A DNA stretch of 64,000 bases, taken from assembly GCF_000384375.1 (NCBI RefSeq), contig NZ_ARVX01000001.1:1-64000 (forward strand), in the 5' to 3' direction. This stretch comes from Methylotenera versatilis 79 (lineage in GTDB: Bacteria; Pseudomonadota; Gammaproteobacteria; Burkholderiales; Methylophilaceae). Positions 27,355-37,437 of the stretch are shown here, in pieces (position 1 is the stretch's first letter; each line of letters opens with the position of its first letter). Under the pieces are notes generated by a model. The model was not told the DNA's origin. It saw only the letters and a list, made by a program, of their open reading frames with translations, and ran no database searches. Both the position numbers and the translations under genes were made by a program.

Positions 27355-29970
27355 TTAAGTTAACTCTTTCAGTTTATACAGTAATTCCAATGCCATTTTA
27401 GGCGTTAAATCATCTGGCTGAATAGCATCCATCGCATCAATCAATGGATGCGATGGCAGAGACTCTGGTTCAATATTCGCTGTAAACATATCTGGCTGAT
27501 GGCTATTTTGTGCGACTTGATTATTTTCTAATTGTATTAATTTACGTTTGGCAATCGCAACGACATTTTTAGGAATTCCCGCCAGCTGAGCCACTTGTAT
27601 GCCGTAACTCATGTGGGCTGCGCCCTCTTCCACCTTATGCATAAACACAATATTGCTGCCGTGCTCCACTGCGTCTAAATGGACGTTTGCCGCTTGCTTT
27701 GCTTCATCCACAATACGCGTCAATTCAAAGTAATGCGTGGCAAATAATGTATAACTTTTATTTTTTTCTAGTATCTGTTTAGCAACTGCCCACGCCAGAC
27801 TTAAGCCGTCAAACGTGCTAGTACCGCGACCTATTTCATCCAGCAACACCAAACTTTTATGGGTGGCGTGGTGCAGAATATTAGCGGTTTCGGTCATCTC
27901 AACCATAAACGTAGACCGGCCACCGGCCAAATCATCCGATGCGCCAATTCTTGTGAAGATACGATCAATTTCGCCTATTTTAGCTACATTAGCCGGAACA
28001 AAGCTACCACAGTGCGCCAGCAAAACAATCAGTGCAGTTTGGCGCATAAATGTCGATTTACCACCCATATTTGGACCAGTAATTAATAATAATTGCCGAT
28101 ACGGATTGAGTTGTACATCATTACTAATAAATGGCTGGCTGTTATTGGCAACAGAAATACTTTCCACAACTGGGTGTCGCCCAGCCTTGATATCAATACC
28201 TAGTTCTTGGGTAAATTGCGGCTGCACATAATTTAAAGCCAACGCGCGCTCGGCGAAACAACATAGAACATCCAAGCTGGCAACCGCGCCGCTATTTGTT
28301 TGCAAGGCAGGTATGAATTCACCCAGTTTTTCGATGACTTGTTCATACAACATTTTTTCCCGCGCCAACGCCCTGTCATTGGCACTTAACACTTTATCTT
28401 CGAATAATTTCAATTCAGGCGTGATAAAACGTTCTACGTTTTTAAGAGTTTGTCGGCGGCGATATTCTGGTGGTGCGTTTTCAGCCTGCGCTCGGCTAAT
28501 CTCAATATAAAAGCCGTGAACGCTGTTGTACTCTACTTTTAAATTGGTTAAACCTGTACGCGCTTTTTCGGCCGCTTCAAATTGCAGCAGAAAATCGCCA
28601 TGATTGGTTTGTATGCTACGCAACTCATCTAAATCTGCATCAAAACCATCGGCAATCACACCACCTTCGCGCAACAAAGATGAAGGCTCTGCTTTAATGG
28701 CTTTATTTAACAAGTTAACTAATGCGATTGGCGCCTGTAAATTGGCGCCCAGTGTTTCCAAAAGCATGGCTTTGCTAGAGATCAATAGTTGCTGCAGTAA
28801 AGGCAATTGCAGCAAACTAACACTTAAGCCAGACAGGTCGCGCGGTCTAGCGGTTTTGAGTGCGATGCGCGCGGTGATTCGCTCAATATCGCCAATCACT
28901 TTTAAATGATTTTGAAGTTGCTGATAATGGGAAGTCTGAATCAACTCCGCTACAGCATCATGCCGCTTAAGCACTAAGTTTTGATTGCGCAAAGGATGAT
29001 GCAACCAATGCCGTAACAACCGCGCGCCCATCGCAGTTTTTGTTGTATTCAGCAATGAATATAGCGTTGGTGAGGTTTCACCACGCAAAGTTTGATCGAT
29101 TTCTAAATTGCGACGCGTGGCTGCATCTAGTTGAATCGTGTCACTGATGGATTCGACACTAATGGAATTAATATGCGGTAGCGCAGCACGTTGCGTATGT
29201 TTGACATACTCTAGCAACGCACCGGCCGCACAAATCGCCGGCTTTAAATCAGCACAACCAAAACCGTTCAAATCCAAAGTGTTGAGCTGTTTAGTTAAAC
29301 CTGCAATAGCCGCGGCATGTTCAAACTGCCAGGCACTTAAGCGTTTTTTAGGCGCTTTATGCTGCTTAATAATTTCATCTTGGGCCGCAGATTTTAAATG
29401 CTCTTCACATACAATTTCCGCAGGGTTAATCCGCGCCAACTCTTGTGCCAATTGCCCCAGCGCGATTTCGCTTAATATAAAAGCACCTGAAGCTAGATTT
29501 AATTGCGCCAAGCCAATTAAACCTTCACCAAAACAAATACTTAACAACACATTGTTGCGCGTTTCATCTAATAACGCACTATCAGTCAACGTGCCTGGCG
29601 TCAGCAAACGCGTCACTTTTCGCTCAACGGGGCCTTTAGATGTGGCTGGATCGCCAACTTGTTCACAAATCGCGACTGCTTCGCCCATTTTGGCAAGCTT
29701 GGCCAAATATTGTTCAGCCGCATGATATGGCACACCAGCCATTTTAATCGGCTCGCCATTACTGCTGCCACGGCTGGTGAGTGTAATACCTAATAAGCGT
29801 GAGGCTTTCTGAGCATCTTCAAAAAACAGTTCATAGAAATCACCCATACGATAAAACAACAACATATCGGGATGCTGCGCTTTTAAGCCCAAGTATTGAC
29901 GCATCATCGGCGTATGATTGGCTGCTTGGGCTTGAGTATTAGGCATTGCGGGTTTGACTGATGTCGTCAC
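27355..29970 (-). CDS. mutS: DNA mismatch repair protein MutS
   Basis: MutS recognises mismatches and small loops and starts repair with MutL. The mismatch-binding motif is [29 protein letters not shown] with the Phe-X-Glu wedge replaced in my reading by [10 protein letters not shown], the family form. Walker A is [15 protein letters not shown], Walker [20 protein letters not shown]. 871 residues is full length. The frame opens at GTG (29970) without a clear Shine-Dalgarno; an ATG follows eight codons later and is an equally possible start. Confidence 0.97.
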   Translation of the reverse strand: MTTSVKPAMPNTQAQAANHTPMMRQYLGLKAQHPDMLLFYRMGDFYELFFEDAQKASRLLGITLTSRGSSNGEPIKMAGVPYHAAEQYLAKLAKMGEAVAICEQVGDPATSKGPVERKVTRLLTPGTLTDSALLDETRNNVLLSICFGEGLIGLAQLNLASGAFILSEIALGQLAQELARINPAEIVCEEHLKSAAQDEIIKQHKAPKKRLSAWQFEHAAAIAGLTKQLNTLDLNGFGCADLKPAICAAGALLEYVKHTQRAALPHINSISVESISDTIQLDAATRRNLEIDQTLRGETSPTLYSLLNTTKTAMGARLLRHWLHHPLRNQNLVLKRHDAVAELIQTSHYQQLQNHLKVIGDIERITARIALKTARPRDLSGLSVSLLQLPLLQQLLISSKAMLLETLGANLQAPIALVNLLNKAIKAEPSSLLREGGVIADGFDADLDELRSIQTNHGDFLLQFEAAEKARTGLTNLKVEYNSVHGFYIEISRAQAENAPPEYRRRQTLKNVERFITPELKLFEDKVLSANDRALAREKMLYEQVIEKLGEFIPALQTNSGAVASLDVLCCFAERALALNYVQPQFTQELGIDIKAGRHPVVESISVANNSQPFISNDVQLNPYRQLLLITGPNMGGKSTFMRQTALIVLLAHCGSFVPANVAKIGEIDRIFTRIGASDDLAGGRSTFMVEMTETANILHHATHKSLVLLDEIGRGTSTFDGLSLAWAVAKQILEKNKSYTLFATHYFELTRIVDEAKQAANVHLDAVEHGSNIVFMHKVEEGAAHMSYGIQVAQLAGIPKNVVAIAKRKLIQLENNQVAQNSHQPDMFTANIEPESLPSHPLIDAMDAIQPDDLTPKMALELLYKLKELT

Positions 29971-30241
29971 AAGGATACGTTCTAGAAATTGGTTGAGAGC
30001 TATTTTATAAACATTTTCGACGATATGTTCAATTTATCGACACTAATTGTAAATATTTCATCGCTCAACAGTCATGCGTTAAAAAAACTTCAAATAAAAC
30101 AGGCTATTAACTTTGTTAACTTTTTTATAAAAGCTGGCACAAGTTGTGCAATTAGGTATTTAACAGAAAAGACTATTTAACAATCAGAAATTAAATATCA
30201 ATTAAGTAATAACTGAATTTTTAAATTTAAAGGACACGACA

Positions 30242-30448
30242 ATGATGAAAAACCAATATGATATGTACGCTCAATTTTTAATCCGTTGCCGTGAAATAAT
30301 GGGACCTTTTGATGTTGAAAAACTGGCTTCAGATGAAGAATATAAAGCCGATTTTTTTCAACGTGTTGCATTAACCGCAGATGACGAGTTGTTTAATATG
30401 GCTTTTATTATCAACCGCACCTTGATTGAAACCGATTCAGTGCATTAA
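30242..30448 (+). CDS. unknown 68-residue acidic protein
   Basis: A small soluble protein of no family I recognise: helix-forming, acidic (FDVEKLASDEEYKADFF), without a signal peptide, Cys only once. It opens with ATG ATG preceded by AAAGGA about 8 nt upstream, which supports real translation. It lies between divergent mutS (271-nt gap, 29971-30241, AT-rich with nothing I can identify) and convergent suhB. Single gene, no obvious partner. Confidence 0.6.
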   Translation: MMKNQYDMYAQFLIRCREIMGPFDVEKLASDEEYKADFFQRVALTADDELFNMAFIINRTLIETDSVH

Positions 30449-30512
30449 ATGATTTTTGATAAACACATGAAAGAAACTGAATCGATGAAGACTAAATTTG
30501 AGAAACTAATTC

Positions 30513-31322
30513 TTAAGCAAACTGGGTTTTTTGCGCTGGTGTTAAGTGCGGGCTTAACACTTGCAGCATTTGAGAAAATACTTTCGGGTTTGCTGCCACA
30601 ATATTTCCAGTAGTCAGCCAACTTTCATTGCCTTCAAAATCGCCCACAATGCCGCCCGCTTCTTGCACCAGCAAAGCGCCTGCGGCAATATCCCAAGCAG
30701 ATAGATTCATCTCAAAGAAACCATCGGTAAAACCTGCCGCAACGTAAGCCAAATCAAGTGCGGCTGAACCTGGGCGGCGAATACCACTGGTACTTTTGAT
30801 CATGTCTTCTAACATGCCCATATAAGTTTTTAAATGCGTAAAGTCTTTAAATGGGAAGCCCGTACCAATCAATGCGCTTTGTAATTTTCCACGATTAGCC
30901 ACGCGAATACGTTTATCGTTTAAAAAAGCACCGCGTCCTTTAGTTGCGGTAAATAAATCGTTACGCACTGGGTCGTAAATCACAGCTTGTGTTAGAACAC
31001 CTTTTTGTTGCAAGGCAATCGATACGCAATATTGTGGGAAATTGTGTAAGAAATTAGTTGTGCCATCTAGCGGATCGATTATCCAGATATTTTCAGATTC
31101 TTGATTGGTATTACCACTTTCCTCGCCCAAAAATCCGTGGTCTGGATACGCATATTTCAATGTATCAATAATCGCCTGCTCCGCGCCACGATCGATTTCA
31201 CTGACAAAATCGTTAAAGTCTTTACTTTGAACAGTAAGCGCACCAACATCATTGGAGCCTTTGTTGATAATACGGCCAGCTTCGCGAGCGGCTTTGACGG
31301 CGATGGAGAGCATTGGATGCAT
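30513..31322 (-). CDS. suhB: inositol monophosphatase family protein SuhB
   Basis: SuhB is an Mg-dependent phosphatase of the inositol monophosphatase family that in E. coli also binds RNA polymerase and NusA/NusG-type antitermination complexes on rRNA. Metal-site motifs GFLGEESGN, WIIDPLDGTTNFLHNFP and SAWDIAAGALLVQEAGG are complete. 269 residues. It is divergent from trmJ (115-nt gap), an arrangement often seen in proteobacteria. Confidence 0.95.
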   Translation of the reverse strand: MHPMLSIAVKAAREAGRIINKGSNDVGALTVQSKDFNDFVSEIDRGAEQAIIDTLKYAYPDHGFLGEESGNTNQESENIWIIDPLDGTTNFLHNFPQYCVSIALQQKGVLTQAVIYDPVRNDLFTATKGRGAFLNDKRIRVANRGKLQSALIGTGFPFKDFTHLKTYMGMLEDMIKSTSGIRRPGSAALDLAYVAAGFTDGFFEMNLSAWDIAAGALLVQEAGGIVGDFEGNESWLTTGNIVAANPKVFSQMLQVLSPHLTPAQKTQFA

Positions 31323-31437
31323 TGTGTGGTTACTTTACTTTGAGGTGAGTGTTAAAAGAGCTGTTAAAATACTATTTTAGCTTTTATCTCATTTATTACC
31401 AAACTAAACCCGTTAACTTCGTAGCCAAAGCCATTTC

Positions 31438-32178
31438 ATGACGCCACAAAATATTTTCGATAACATTCGCATTGTACTTTGCCAAACCAGCCATCCAGGC
31501 AACATTGGCTCTGCAGCACGCGCCATGAAAACCATGGGTTTACAGCATTTATATTTAGTTAAGCCCGATAAATTCCCCGATGCGCATGCTACGGCGCTTT
31601 CAACAGGTGCGGCTGATTTGTTAGAACGTGCAATCGTCACAGAAACATTAAGTGAAGCTTTAACTGGCTGTGCGTTTGCGATTGGGATGAGCGCCAGAAA
31701 ACGTTATCTTTCTCATGAAACCGTCAATGCGCGTGTGGCAGCTGTTGAAGTGAGCAAAATCGCAAGTACTCAGCCAGTTGCCTTAGTATTTGGCACAGAG
31801 ATGAGCGGCTTAAGCAATGCAGAATTGGATTGCTGCCAAATGCTGGCGATGATTCCGGCTAATCCAGAATACTCCTCTTTAAACCTAGCCGCTGCAGTGC
31901 AGGTAATGTGTTATGAGCTGAGAATGGCAATCTTAGAAGGTAAGATTGATGTGACAGAAGTGAATGAACTTGCCACTAATGACGCATTAGAAGGCTTTTA
32001 TGCGCATTTAGAACAAACGCTGCTGCACATTGGTTATTTAAACCCCGCTGCACCTAAAAAACTAAGCGAACGTTTACGTAGGATCTACGCCCGCGCAAGA
32101 TTGGAAAAAGAAGAAGTCAATTTATTAAGAGGCGTTTTAACGCTGACGCAAGAGCCTAGAAAACATAATAAATATTAA
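31438..32178 (+). CDS. trmJ: tRNA (cytidine/uridine-2'-O-)-methyltransferase TrmJ
   Basis: TrmJ methylates the 2'-OH of residue 32 in tRNA anticodon loops. It is a SPOUT enzyme: the start NIRIVLCQTSHPGNIGSAARAMKTMGL (N-P/H-GNIGA-like motif), then ALVFGTEMSGLSNAEL and the knot segment PANPEYSSLNLAAAVQVMCYE are characteristic; the C-terminal LRRIYARARLEKEEVNLLRGVL is the TrmJ extension. 246 residues. The next gene follows after 17 nt. Confidence 0.95.
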   Translation: MTPQNIFDNIRIVLCQTSHPGNIGSAARAMKTMGLQHLYLVKPDKFPDAHATALSTGAADLLERAIVTETLSEALTGCAFAIGMSARKRYLSHETVNARVAAVEVSKIASTQPVALVFGTEMSGLSNAELDCCQMLAMIPANPEYSSLNLAAAVQVMCYELRMAILEGKIDVTEVNELATNDALEGFYAHLEQTLLHIGYLNPAAPKKLSERLRRIYARARLEKEEVNLLRGVLTLTQEPRKHNKY

Positions 32179-32195
32179 GTAACTGAAAGATAATC

Positions 32196-32591
32196 ATGGA
32201 TATTTTAGGTTCAGAGCTAATTTGGGAGATTTTAAAACATACAAAATCTTGGCTTTCGAATTTAGGCCGTGCAAGTAAATTAAGAAAAGAACAGTCAGTT
32301 AAAGCATTAAGAGGCGTTATTAAAGCCTCAAGAGAAACAGCGGTTTATATTCGCCAATTGCAAGAAACTGGAAAACAAAATCATGAAACTGAAGCGCGCT
32401 TAGCCATTAGCTGGACAGATTTAGGCTTTGAATTGCAGGATATTGGCATCACTAAATTGGCAAAGCGCTGCCAAATAAAAGGCAAGCACTGGGCAAATCC
32501 TAATCAATATGATGATGATTTTTTACAAAAAGCGGATGTAAGTCTTGACCGCATGGAAAAAATGGCAAATGAAATACTGCTAAAAATGTAA
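32196..32591 (+). CDS. unknown 131-residue helical protein after trmJ
   Basis: I do not recognise a family. It is basic, soluble and predicted helical, with a central region ETAVYIRQLQETGKQNHETE, a conserved-looking WTDLGFELQDIGITKLAKRCQIKGKHWANP and an end NEILLKM. There is no signal peptide or membrane segment. It begins 17 nt after trmJ, so it is probably co-transcribed, and is followed by 114 nt before cysE. The repeat of short helices with K/R could suggest nucleic-acid or membrane contact, but I do not assign a role. Confidence 0.6.
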   Translation: MDILGSELIWEILKHTKSWLSNLGRASKLRKEQSVKALRGVIKASRETAVYIRQLQETGKQNHETEARLAISWTDLGFELQDIGITKLAKRCQIKGKHWANPNQYDDDFLQKADVSLDRMEKMANEILLKM

Positions 32592-32705
32592 CTATTAACT
32601 GATTTATAAATCTAAATAAGTCACCACCAAATATAAACCTACTAAATTAGTCAACAATTCACTTTTATGGCATAATATCGCTTTTAAAATTTAGTCAAAA
32701 AATCG

Positions 32706-33440
32706 ATGTTTAACCATATTAAAGAAGACATTTCAATCGTTTTTGACCGTGATCCAGCGGCGCGTACGCACTTTGAGATTCTGACCACTTACCCTGGCGT
32801 ACATGCACTTATTATGCACCGTTTTAGTCATTGGTTATGGAATGCACGTTTTTATTGGCTTGGCCGGCTTTTTTCGCATATTGGCCGCTTTTTGACTGGC
32901 ATTGAAATTCATCCAGGCGCCACCATTGGTAAGCGCGTATTTATTGACCACGGCATGGGCGTGGTGATTGGCGAAACGGCTATTATTGGTGACGACTGTA
33001 CGCTGTATCATGGCGTAACGCTTGGCGGCACATCTTGGAACAAAGGCAAACGCCATCCGACACTTGAACAAGGCGTGGTAATTGGCGCGGGTGCTAAAGT
33101 GCTTGGCCCGATTACGATTGGTAAAAATGCAAAAATCGGCTCAAATGCCGTTGTAGTGAAAGATGTGCCAGAAAATGCAACTGCTGTGGGTATCCCTGCG
33201 CGCATTCTGGAAGAAGAAAAAGCCAAGAAGCGTGATGAAACTGCACAAAAAATTGGCTTTAGTGCTTACGCTGTGGGTGATGACAACAACGACCCAGTCA
33301 CAAAAGCGATTCATAAACTGCTAGACCACGCAGATAAGCAGGACATTGTAATTGCGGAACTAAAACAACAATTAGCTCAATTATCAGATGCGAATGCGGA
33401 TGCTGAACTAGGTGAAGCTTTTGCGTCTAAAAAACATTAA
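32706..33440 (+). CDS. cysE: serine O-acetyltransferase
   Basis: CysE makes O-acetylserine from serine and acetyl-CoA, the substrate for cysteine synthase. The left-handed beta-helix domain with hexapeptide repeats is clear ([31 protein letters not shown], then [17 protein letters not shown]). At 244 residues it is the short EpsC/CysE form rather than the 273-residue E. coli type. The C-terminus has an extra acidic segment ([20 protein letters not shown]). It precedes iscR by 126 nt; cysteine is the sulfur source for the isc operon, so the location is meaningful. Confidence 0.95.
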   Translation: MFNHIKEDISIVFDRDPAARTHFEILTTYPGVHALIMHRFSHWLWNARFYWLGRLFSHIGRFLTGIEIHPGATIGKRVFIDHGMGVVIGETAIIGDDCTLYHGVTLGGTSWNKGKRHPTLEQGVVIGAGAKVLGPITIGKNAKIGSNAVVVKDVPENATAVGIPARILEEEKAKKRDETAQKIGFSAYAVGDDNNDPVTKAIHKLLDHADKQDIVIAELKQQLAQLSDANADAELGEAFASKKH

Positions 33441-33488
33441 ACGCTCATCAAAAATCAGACCAATTTAAGCCGCGAACTTCAGCGATTA

Positions 33489-33521
33489 ATAATTGACTAA
33501 TTTAGTAGGTTATTATACAAT
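33489..33521 (+). promoter_or_regulatory. iscR promoter with IscR type-1 operator
   Basis: TTGACT (33493-33498) and TACAAT (33516-33521) are 17 nt apart, a good sigma70 promoter. The 25 bp at 33489-33513, which overlap the -35 and spacer, match the E. coli IscR type-1 consensus (ATASYYGACTRWWWYAGTCRRSTAT) at about 22 of 25 positions, including GACTAATTTAGT. This is the layout of iscR autorepression by [2Fe-2S]-IscR. Confidence 0.85.
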
Positions 33522-33566
33522 TTAGGTCAATCATCATGTTAAGCACATTACTTTAATACACTATTT

Positions 33567-34124
33567 ATGAGACTCACCACTAAAGGTCGTTTTGCAGTAA
33601 CCGCTATGTTAGACCTCGCTTTGAACGAAACCATTCATGGTAACGCAAAGCCTGTAACACTGGCTGGCATCAGCGAGCGACAAGCGATTTCGCTTTCTTA
33701 CTTAGAACAGTTGTTTAGTCGTTTACGTCGCCAAGGCTTGGTCACAAGTGTACGTGGCCCAGGTGGCGGTTATCGTGTTGCTAAAGCACATAATGAGATT
33801 TCGGTTTCTAACATTATTACGGCTGTGGATGAATTAATTGACGCGACACAATGTGGCGGACAAGAAAACTGCCGCGATACGGGACGTTGCATGACGCACG
33901 ATTTATGGGCATCGCTTAACGATAAGATTTTAGATTATTTGTCAGGCATCACTTTGGCGGATATGGTGAAAACTCAACGTCAAAATGACGAAGGTTTAGC
34001 TGCTGACTCAGATGTGGGTTTATCTAGTAGCACAGTGCATTTTTCACCACGTAATTTGCAATCTAAATCATGCGTTAACAATGCAGATAGTGAAGCGAAA
34101 CGTGAAGAAGCGACTGTCCAGTAA
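33567..34124 (+). CDS. iscR: Fe-S cluster transcriptional regulator IscR
   Basis: An Rrf2-family regulator that represses the isc operon when it holds a [2Fe-2S] cluster. The winged helix ([19 protein letters not shown], then [27 protein letters not shown]) is complete. Cluster ligands Cys96, Cys102 and Cys108 plus His111 are all present ([18 protein letters not shown]). 185 residues, with a longer tail than in E. coli (162). An IscR-type operator covers its promoter, which supports self-regulation. Confidence 0.97.
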   Translation: MRLTTKGRFAVTAMLDLALNETIHGNAKPVTLAGISERQAISLSYLEQLFSRLRRQGLVTSVRGPGGGYRVAKAHNEISVSNIITAVDELIDATQCGGQENCRDTGRCMTHDLWASLNDKILDYLSGITLADMVKTQRQNDEGLAADSDVGLSSSTVHFSPRNLQSKSCVNNADSEAKREEATVQ

Positions 34125-34175
34125 TATTTATTAACAACTTTTAATAAAGACTTAACCACACAAAACACTTAAAAA

Positions 34176-35321
34176 ATGGCACATGTTTTTTTTGATCATA
34201 ACAGCACAACGGCACTCAAACCAGAAGTGCTTGAAGTGATGTTGCCGTTTATGGTAGAACAACAAGGCAACGCCACTAGCCGCCATGCTTTTGGCCGTAA
34301 AGCTCGCGCTGCAGTTGAGCAGGCTCGCGAGCAAGTGGCCGATGCAGTGAATGCGCACCCAAGCCAAGTGATATTCACCGCAAGTGGAACGGAAGCCAAT
34401 AACTTTGCAATAAATGGTATTAATAGTAATTTGAGTCATGGTCAAATATTAATTAGCGCGATTGAACACCCGTGTGTATCGCGCCCTGCCCTAGCGATGC
34501 AATCGCGCGGCTGGCAAGCAGTAGATATTGCAGTAGATGCTGATTGCAAATTAGACATGCATCACTTGCATAATTTGCTATTGACCCCCACTAATTTAGT
34601 ATCAGTGATGTTAGCGAATAACGAAACTGGCGCGATACAAGATTTGGTCGTGATTGCAGATTTAGCCGCTCAGCATAAAGCATTTGTGCATACGGATGCA
34701 GTGCAAGCGCTAGGCAAAATCCCCGTTGATTTTGCAGATTTAAATGTACATGCAATGACGATTTCCAGCCATAAAGTTGGCGGCCCACTTGGCGCAGGCG
34801 CATTTATTATGGATAAACGCTTAGATGTTCTTCCACTATTGCATGGCGGTGGACAGGAAAAAGGTTTACGCAGCGGCACAGAAAATTTAGCGGCGATTGT
34901 GGGTTTCGGTACTGCATGCGAATTAGCGGTTAAAAATATAAATGCTTTTACAGCACATACGCAAAAATTGCGTGATTTTTGTGAAATTGGTTTGATTAAG
35001 TTAGGCGCTCATTTGTTTGCCAATCATGCAAATCGCATCGCCAATACCAGTTTTTTCGCTTTCCCAAATATTGATGGCGAAACATTGGTGATGGCGTTAG
35101 ATCGTAAAGGTTTTGCGGTCGCCAGCGGATCTGCCTGCTCTAGCGATAGCGGAGAACCTAGCCATGTATTGCTGGCGATGGGTATTGATGCCGATTTAGC
35201 ACGCGGCGCTGTGCGAGTGAGTTTTGGATTAAGCAATACCATAGAGCAAGTACAACAATTTTTAGCTGTGCTTGAAAACGAATTGGCGCGATTGAGAAAC
35301 TTAATCGCAATGACTGCTTAA
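34176..35321 (+). CDS. second cysteine desulfurase (NifS/IscS-like), 381 residues
   Basis: A PLP enzyme of the class V aminotransferase/cysteine desulfurase family that takes sulfur from cysteine. It has FFDHNSTTALKPEV at the start, the PLP lysine in ISSHKVGGPLGAG and the catalytic Cys in ASGSACSSDSGEPSHVL; the last loop differs clearly from IscS of the same operon ([16 protein letters not shown]). It lies between iscR and iscS, 51 nt after iscR, so it is under the same control. It differs throughout from the neighbour and is not a recent copy. It might be a NifS-like extra sulfur donor; what it supplies is unknown. Confidence 0.88.
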   Translation: MAHVFFDHNSTTALKPEVLEVMLPFMVEQQGNATSRHAFGRKARAAVEQAREQVADAVNAHPSQVIFTASGTEANNFAINGINSNLSHGQILISAIEHPCVSRPALAMQSRGWQAVDIAVDADCKLDMHHLHNLLLTPTNLVSVMLANNETGAIQDLVVIADLAAQHKAFVHTDAVQALGKIPVDFADLNVHAMTISSHKVGGPLGAGAFIMDKRLDVLPLLHGGGQEKGLRSGTENLAAIVGFGTACELAVKNINAFTAHTQKLRDFCEIGLIKLGAHLFANHANRIANTSFFAFPNIDGETLVMALDRKGFAVASGSACSSDSGEPSHVLLAMGIDADLARGAVRVSFGLSNTIEQVQQFLAVLENELARLRNLIAMTA

Positions 35322-35399
35322 ATCTTATTAATTAATAACTTAAGTATTTAAAGAATTAAGCGTTTAAAAGTATTTAGATAATTTTGAGAGAGTAACTAA

Positions 35400-36617
35400 A
35401 TGTCAGAAAGACAACCGATTTACCTAGATTATTCTGCCACCACACCAGTTGATCAGCGTGTGGCAGACAAAATGATTCCGTTTATTACCGAGCATTTTGG
35501 TAATCCTGCGTCACGTAGCCATCCATTTGGCTGGACTGCTGAAAAAGCAGTTGAGAACGCGCGTGAAGAAGTCGCTCGTTTAGTTGGTGCTGATCCGCGT
35601 GAAATCGTATGGACATCTGGCGCAACAGAATCCAACAATCTAGCGATTAAAGGCGCAGCTAATTTTTACGCGTCCACTAAAGGCAAGCATATTTTAACGA
35701 TTGCTACCGAACATAAAGCAGTCATTGACACAGTACGTGAGCTTGAACGCGTTGGCTTTACGGCAACTTATTTGCAGCCTGAGCCAGATGGCTTGGTGGA
35801 TTTAGCTAAATTTAAAGCCGCGATTCAGCCTGACACGGTTTTAGCCAGCGTGATGTTGGTTAATAACGAAATTGGCGTGATTCAAGATATCGAAGCACTT
35901 GGCAATATTTGCCGCGAAAACGGTGTGATTTTTCATGTGGACGCTGCGCAAGCGACAGGCAAAGTAGCGATTAATCTGGAAAAATTGCCAGTAGACTTAA
36001 TGAGTTTTAGTGCGCATAAAACCTACGGCCCTAAAGGCGTCGGCGCTTTATATGTACGTCGCAAACCGCGTATTCGCATCGAAGCGCAAATGCATGGTGG
36101 CGGTCATGAACGCGGCATGCGTTCTGGCACCTTGGCTACGCACCAAATTGTGGGCATGGGTGAAGCGTTTCGTATCGCGCGCGAAGAAATGGAATTTGAA
36201 AATGCACGTATTCGCAAATTGCGCGATAAGTTATTGCATGGTTTGCAAACCATTGAAGAAACGTATGTAAATGGCGATTTAGATCATCGCATCCCACATA
36301 ATCTAAACATTAGTTTTAATTATGTAGAAGGCGAATCACTGATTATGGCGATTAAAGATATTGCGGTATCAAGTGGTTCTGCCTGTACTTCAGCCAGTCT
36401 TGAGCCAAGTTATGTATTGCGTGCGTTAGGCCGTAATGATGAATTGGCACATAGCTCGATCCGCTTTTCGATTGGGCGTTTTACCACAGAAGCAGATGTC
36501 GATTACACAATTGAGCTGCTAAAAAATAAAGTTAGTAAATTGCGTGAGTTATCACCGCTTTGGGATATGTTCAAAGATGGTATTGATATATCTAAGGTTC
36601 AGTGGGCTGCGCATTAA
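35400..36617 (+). CDS. iscS: cysteine desulfurase IscS
   Basis: The housekeeping cysteine desulfurase: 405 residues, [15 protein letters not shown] at the start, PLP lysine in [20 protein letters not shown] and catalytic Cys in [21 protein letters not shown], with the C-terminal [21 protein letters not shown] that binds IscU in E. coli IscS. It is 78 nt after the second desulfurase. A hairpin separates it from iscU. Confidence 0.97.
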   Translation: MSERQPIYLDYSATTPVDQRVADKMIPFITEHFGNPASRSHPFGWTAEKAVENAREEVARLVGADPREIVWTSGATESNNLAIKGAANFYASTKGKHILTIATEHKAVIDTVRELERVGFTATYLQPEPDGLVDLAKFKAAIQPDTVLASVMLVNNEIGVIQDIEALGNICRENGVIFHVDAAQATGKVAINLEKLPVDLMSFSAHKTYGPKGVGALYVRRKPRIRIEAQMHGGGHERGMRSGTLATHQIVGMGEAFRIAREEMEFENARIRKLRDKLLHGLQTIEETYVNGDLDHRIPHNLNISFNYVEGESLIMAIKDIAVSSGSACTSASLEPSYVLRALGRNDELAHSSIRFSIGRFTTEADVDYTIELLKNKVSKLRELSPLWDMFKDGIDISKVQWAAH

Positions 36618-36664
36618 ATAATTTATTAGAATTTAATTAAAAATTAAACATAAATGAAGTTTTG

Positions 36665-36687
36665 ACATTTGAAATATTTTCAAATGT
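36665..36687 (+). promoter_or_regulatory. hairpin just before the iscU ribosome binding site
   Basis: ACATTTGAAA (36665-36674) and TTTCAAATGT (36678-36687) form a perfect 10-bp stem with a 3-nt loop in the 86-nt iscS-iscU gap; the AAGGAG site of iscU begins 4 nt later. In E. coli the iscS-iscU gap is where the small RNA RyhB acts and where iscRS and iscUA output are uncoupled, so an RNA control point is a fair inference. Confidence 0.6.
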
Positions 36688-36703
36688 ATAAAGGAGATAC
36701 ACC

Positions 36704-37099
36704 ATGGCATATTCAGACAAAGTTTTAGACCATTATGAAAACCCGCGTAACGTGGGCAGCTTAGATAAAAATGACCCAAATGTCGGTACCGGCATGGTCG
36801 GCGCGCCTGCTTGCGGCGATGTAATGAAACTAATGATTAAGGTAAATGATAGTGGCATTATTGAAGATGCTAAATTCAAAACCTATGGCTGCGGCTCAGC
36901 GATTGCCTCTAGCTCATTGGTAACAGAATGGTTAAAAGGTAAAACCATTGATGAAGCGTATGCGATTAAAAATTCTGCTATTGCTGAAGAATTGGCTTTG
37001 CCACCAGTAAAAATCCATTGCTCTGTATTAGCTGAAGATGCGATTAAGGCCGCTGTGGCAGATATCAAAGCCAAACAATTGGCTAAAGAAACCGTTTAA
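36704..37099 (+). CDS. iscU: Fe-S cluster scaffold protein IscU
   Basis: IscU is the scaffold on which [2Fe-2S] clusters are built. The ligand Cys are in GAPACGDVMKL, TYGCGSAIASSSLVTEW and KIHCSVLAEDA, and the recognition motif for HscA, LPPVK, is intact. 131 residues. It has a strong AAGGAGATA site and a 3-nt gap to iscA. Confidence 0.97.
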   Translation: MAYSDKVLDHYENPRNVGSLDKNDPNVGTGMVGAPACGDVMKLMIKVNDSGIIEDAKFKTYGCGSAIASSSLVTEWLKGKTIDEAYAIKNSAIAEELALPPVKIHCSVLAEDAIKAAVADIKAKQLAKETV

Positions 37100-37102
37100 C
37101 TT

Positions 37103-37426
37103 ATGGCAATTACTTTAACGGAAACCGCGGCAAACCGTGTAGAAAAATTCCTTGCCAATCGTGGCAAAGGCGTTGGTCTTCGCTTGGGAGTTAAGACCAC
37201 AGGCTGTTCTGGCATGGCTTACACTTTAGAGTTTGTGGATGACTTAAATGGTGAAGACACCACGTTTGAAAGCCACGGCGTTAAGATTATTGTTGACCCA
37301 AAAAGCCTTGTCTATATTGATGGCACAGAATTAGATTTCACCAAAGAAGGTTTGAACGAAGGATTTAAGTTCAACAACCCAAACGTGAAAGATGAGTGCG
37401 GTTGCGGCGAAAGCTTTACCGTTTGA
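37103..37426 (+). CDS. iscA: A-type Fe-S carrier IscA
   Basis: IscA carries iron or [4Fe-4S] clusters to target proteins. The three conserved Cys lie in [14 protein letters not shown] and the C-terminal DECGCGESF. 107 residues. It follows iscU after 3 nt; hscB begins 11 nt after its stop. Confidence 0.96.
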   Translation: MAITLTETAANRVEKFLANRGKGVGLRLGVKTTGCSGMAYTLEFVDDLNGEDTTFESHGVKIIVDPKSLVYIDGTELDFTKEGLNEGFKFNNPNVKDECGCGESFTV

Positions 37427-37437
37427 TTCAAAGCAAC

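Noticed and set aside
29138-29725. 195-codon plus-strand frame inside mutS
   Set aside because: It is an antisense shadow of mutS; Ser- and Ala-rich composition matches the mirror of the mutS codons.
36662-36692. Internal promoter (TTGACA ... TATAAA) between iscS and iscU
   Set aside because: Spacing is 19 nt and the -10 would overlap the AAGGAG ribosome site, leaving no leader; the palindrome is better explained as an RNA hairpin.
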